Shown here: piece after piece, positions 21,207 to 21,387 of the stretch
How positions within the stretch are numbered: the first letter of the stretch is position 1
Layout of the letters: every line of letters begins with the position of its first letter
DNA from: CAYRPN01 sp964426135
GTDB taxonomy: Bacteria; Planctomycetota; Phycisphaerae; Phycisphaerales; Phycisphaeraceae
Assembly (NCBI GenBank): GCA_964426135.1
Contig: CAYRPN010000106.1
Coordinates: forward strand, 1-21,387
Reading direction: 5' to 3'
Length of the DNA: 21,387 bases
Translations under genes and position numbers: made by a program
Notes under the pieces: model-generated
Told to the model about the DNA's origin: nothing
The model's database searches: none
Seen by the model: the letters and a program-made list of their open reading frames with translations, nothing else

Positions 21207-21387
21207 GGGGGTGTGCCAAAATTTCCGGGGGCTCGATTCCCTCTCCCCTTCCAGGGAGAGGGTGGCCGAGTCTTCGAGGCCGGGTTAGGGTCGGGACGAA
21301 CAGATGGTTGCGGCATCCGTCGCGCGATCGTCGCGATTGCAAACTTGTGCGTCCCGACCCGCACCCCAGCCCTCTCCCTAGGAGGGA
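21207..21387 (+). repeat. Dispersed palindromic element, cut by the window end
   Basis: A plus-strand copy of the CCCTCTCCC family. Its outer end reads GGGGTGTGCCAAAATTTCCG, followed by the left hairpin (CCCTCTCCCCTTCCAGGGAG...), GGCCGAGTCTTCGAGGCC, and the long stem and core shared with the copies at 6112 and 13861. The right hairpin begins at about 21372 and runs off the end. Confidence 0.85.

Overview
The window is about 21.4 kb of mostly GC-rich bacterial DNA. Its gene content suggests a planctomycete, probably of the Phycisphaerae type. The grounds are a Hanks-type kinase with a very long secreted part built from planctomycete-style lectin or discoidin-like modules, several membrane proteins headed by a zinc ribbon, and many dispersed palindromic repeats. 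This placement is inference from protein style; no marker gene such as rRNA is present.

Layout. 1-1108: a small membrane protein, then about 770 bp without genes, filled with nested palindromic repeats. 1109-3510: a protein with two DUF3467-like domains, a low-GC PD-(D/E)XK nuclease-like gene, and a ThiF/MoeB-like E1 protein whose reading frame carries a palindromic repeat. 3713-6019 (minus): a large lipoprotein with tetratricopeptide-like repeats and a six-CxxC DnaJ-type zinc finger. 6436-11591: the giant membrane kinase and a zinc-ribbon membrane protein. 11625-12250 (minus): a toxin-antitoxin pair with a clear promoter and operator. 12307-14047: an IS4-family element, its transposase broken by an amber codon, sitting between two outward-facing copies of the dispersed repeat. 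14166-15890: another zinc-ribbon membrane protein. 15965-17527: sucD (succinyl-CoA ligase alpha subunit) and a Uma2-family nuclease gene. 17593-20308: three phospholipid genes (a CDP-alcohol phosphatidyltransferase like YnbA, a CdsA-type cytidylyltransferase like YnbB, and a PlsC-type acyltransferase) separated by simple-repeat spacers. 20462-21154 (minus): rpiA. The window ends inside another copy of the dispersed repeat.

How the genes fit together. The three phospholipid genes plausibly form a pathway: acylation to phosphatidate, activation to CDP-diacylglycerol, then transfer to an alcohol. sucD and rpiA are isolated housekeeping genes. The kinase, the lipoprotein and the two zinc-ribbon membrane proteins look like envelope proteins, but no shared pathway is shown.

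The most unusual feature is the repeat load. Six copies of one family of about 115-225 bp, made of CCCTCTCCC/GGGAGAGGG hairpins around a longer stem, lie in this window. One is inside a coding gene in frame, two flank the IS, and one fills the gap between convergent genes. I saw no CRISPR array, rRNA or tRNA.
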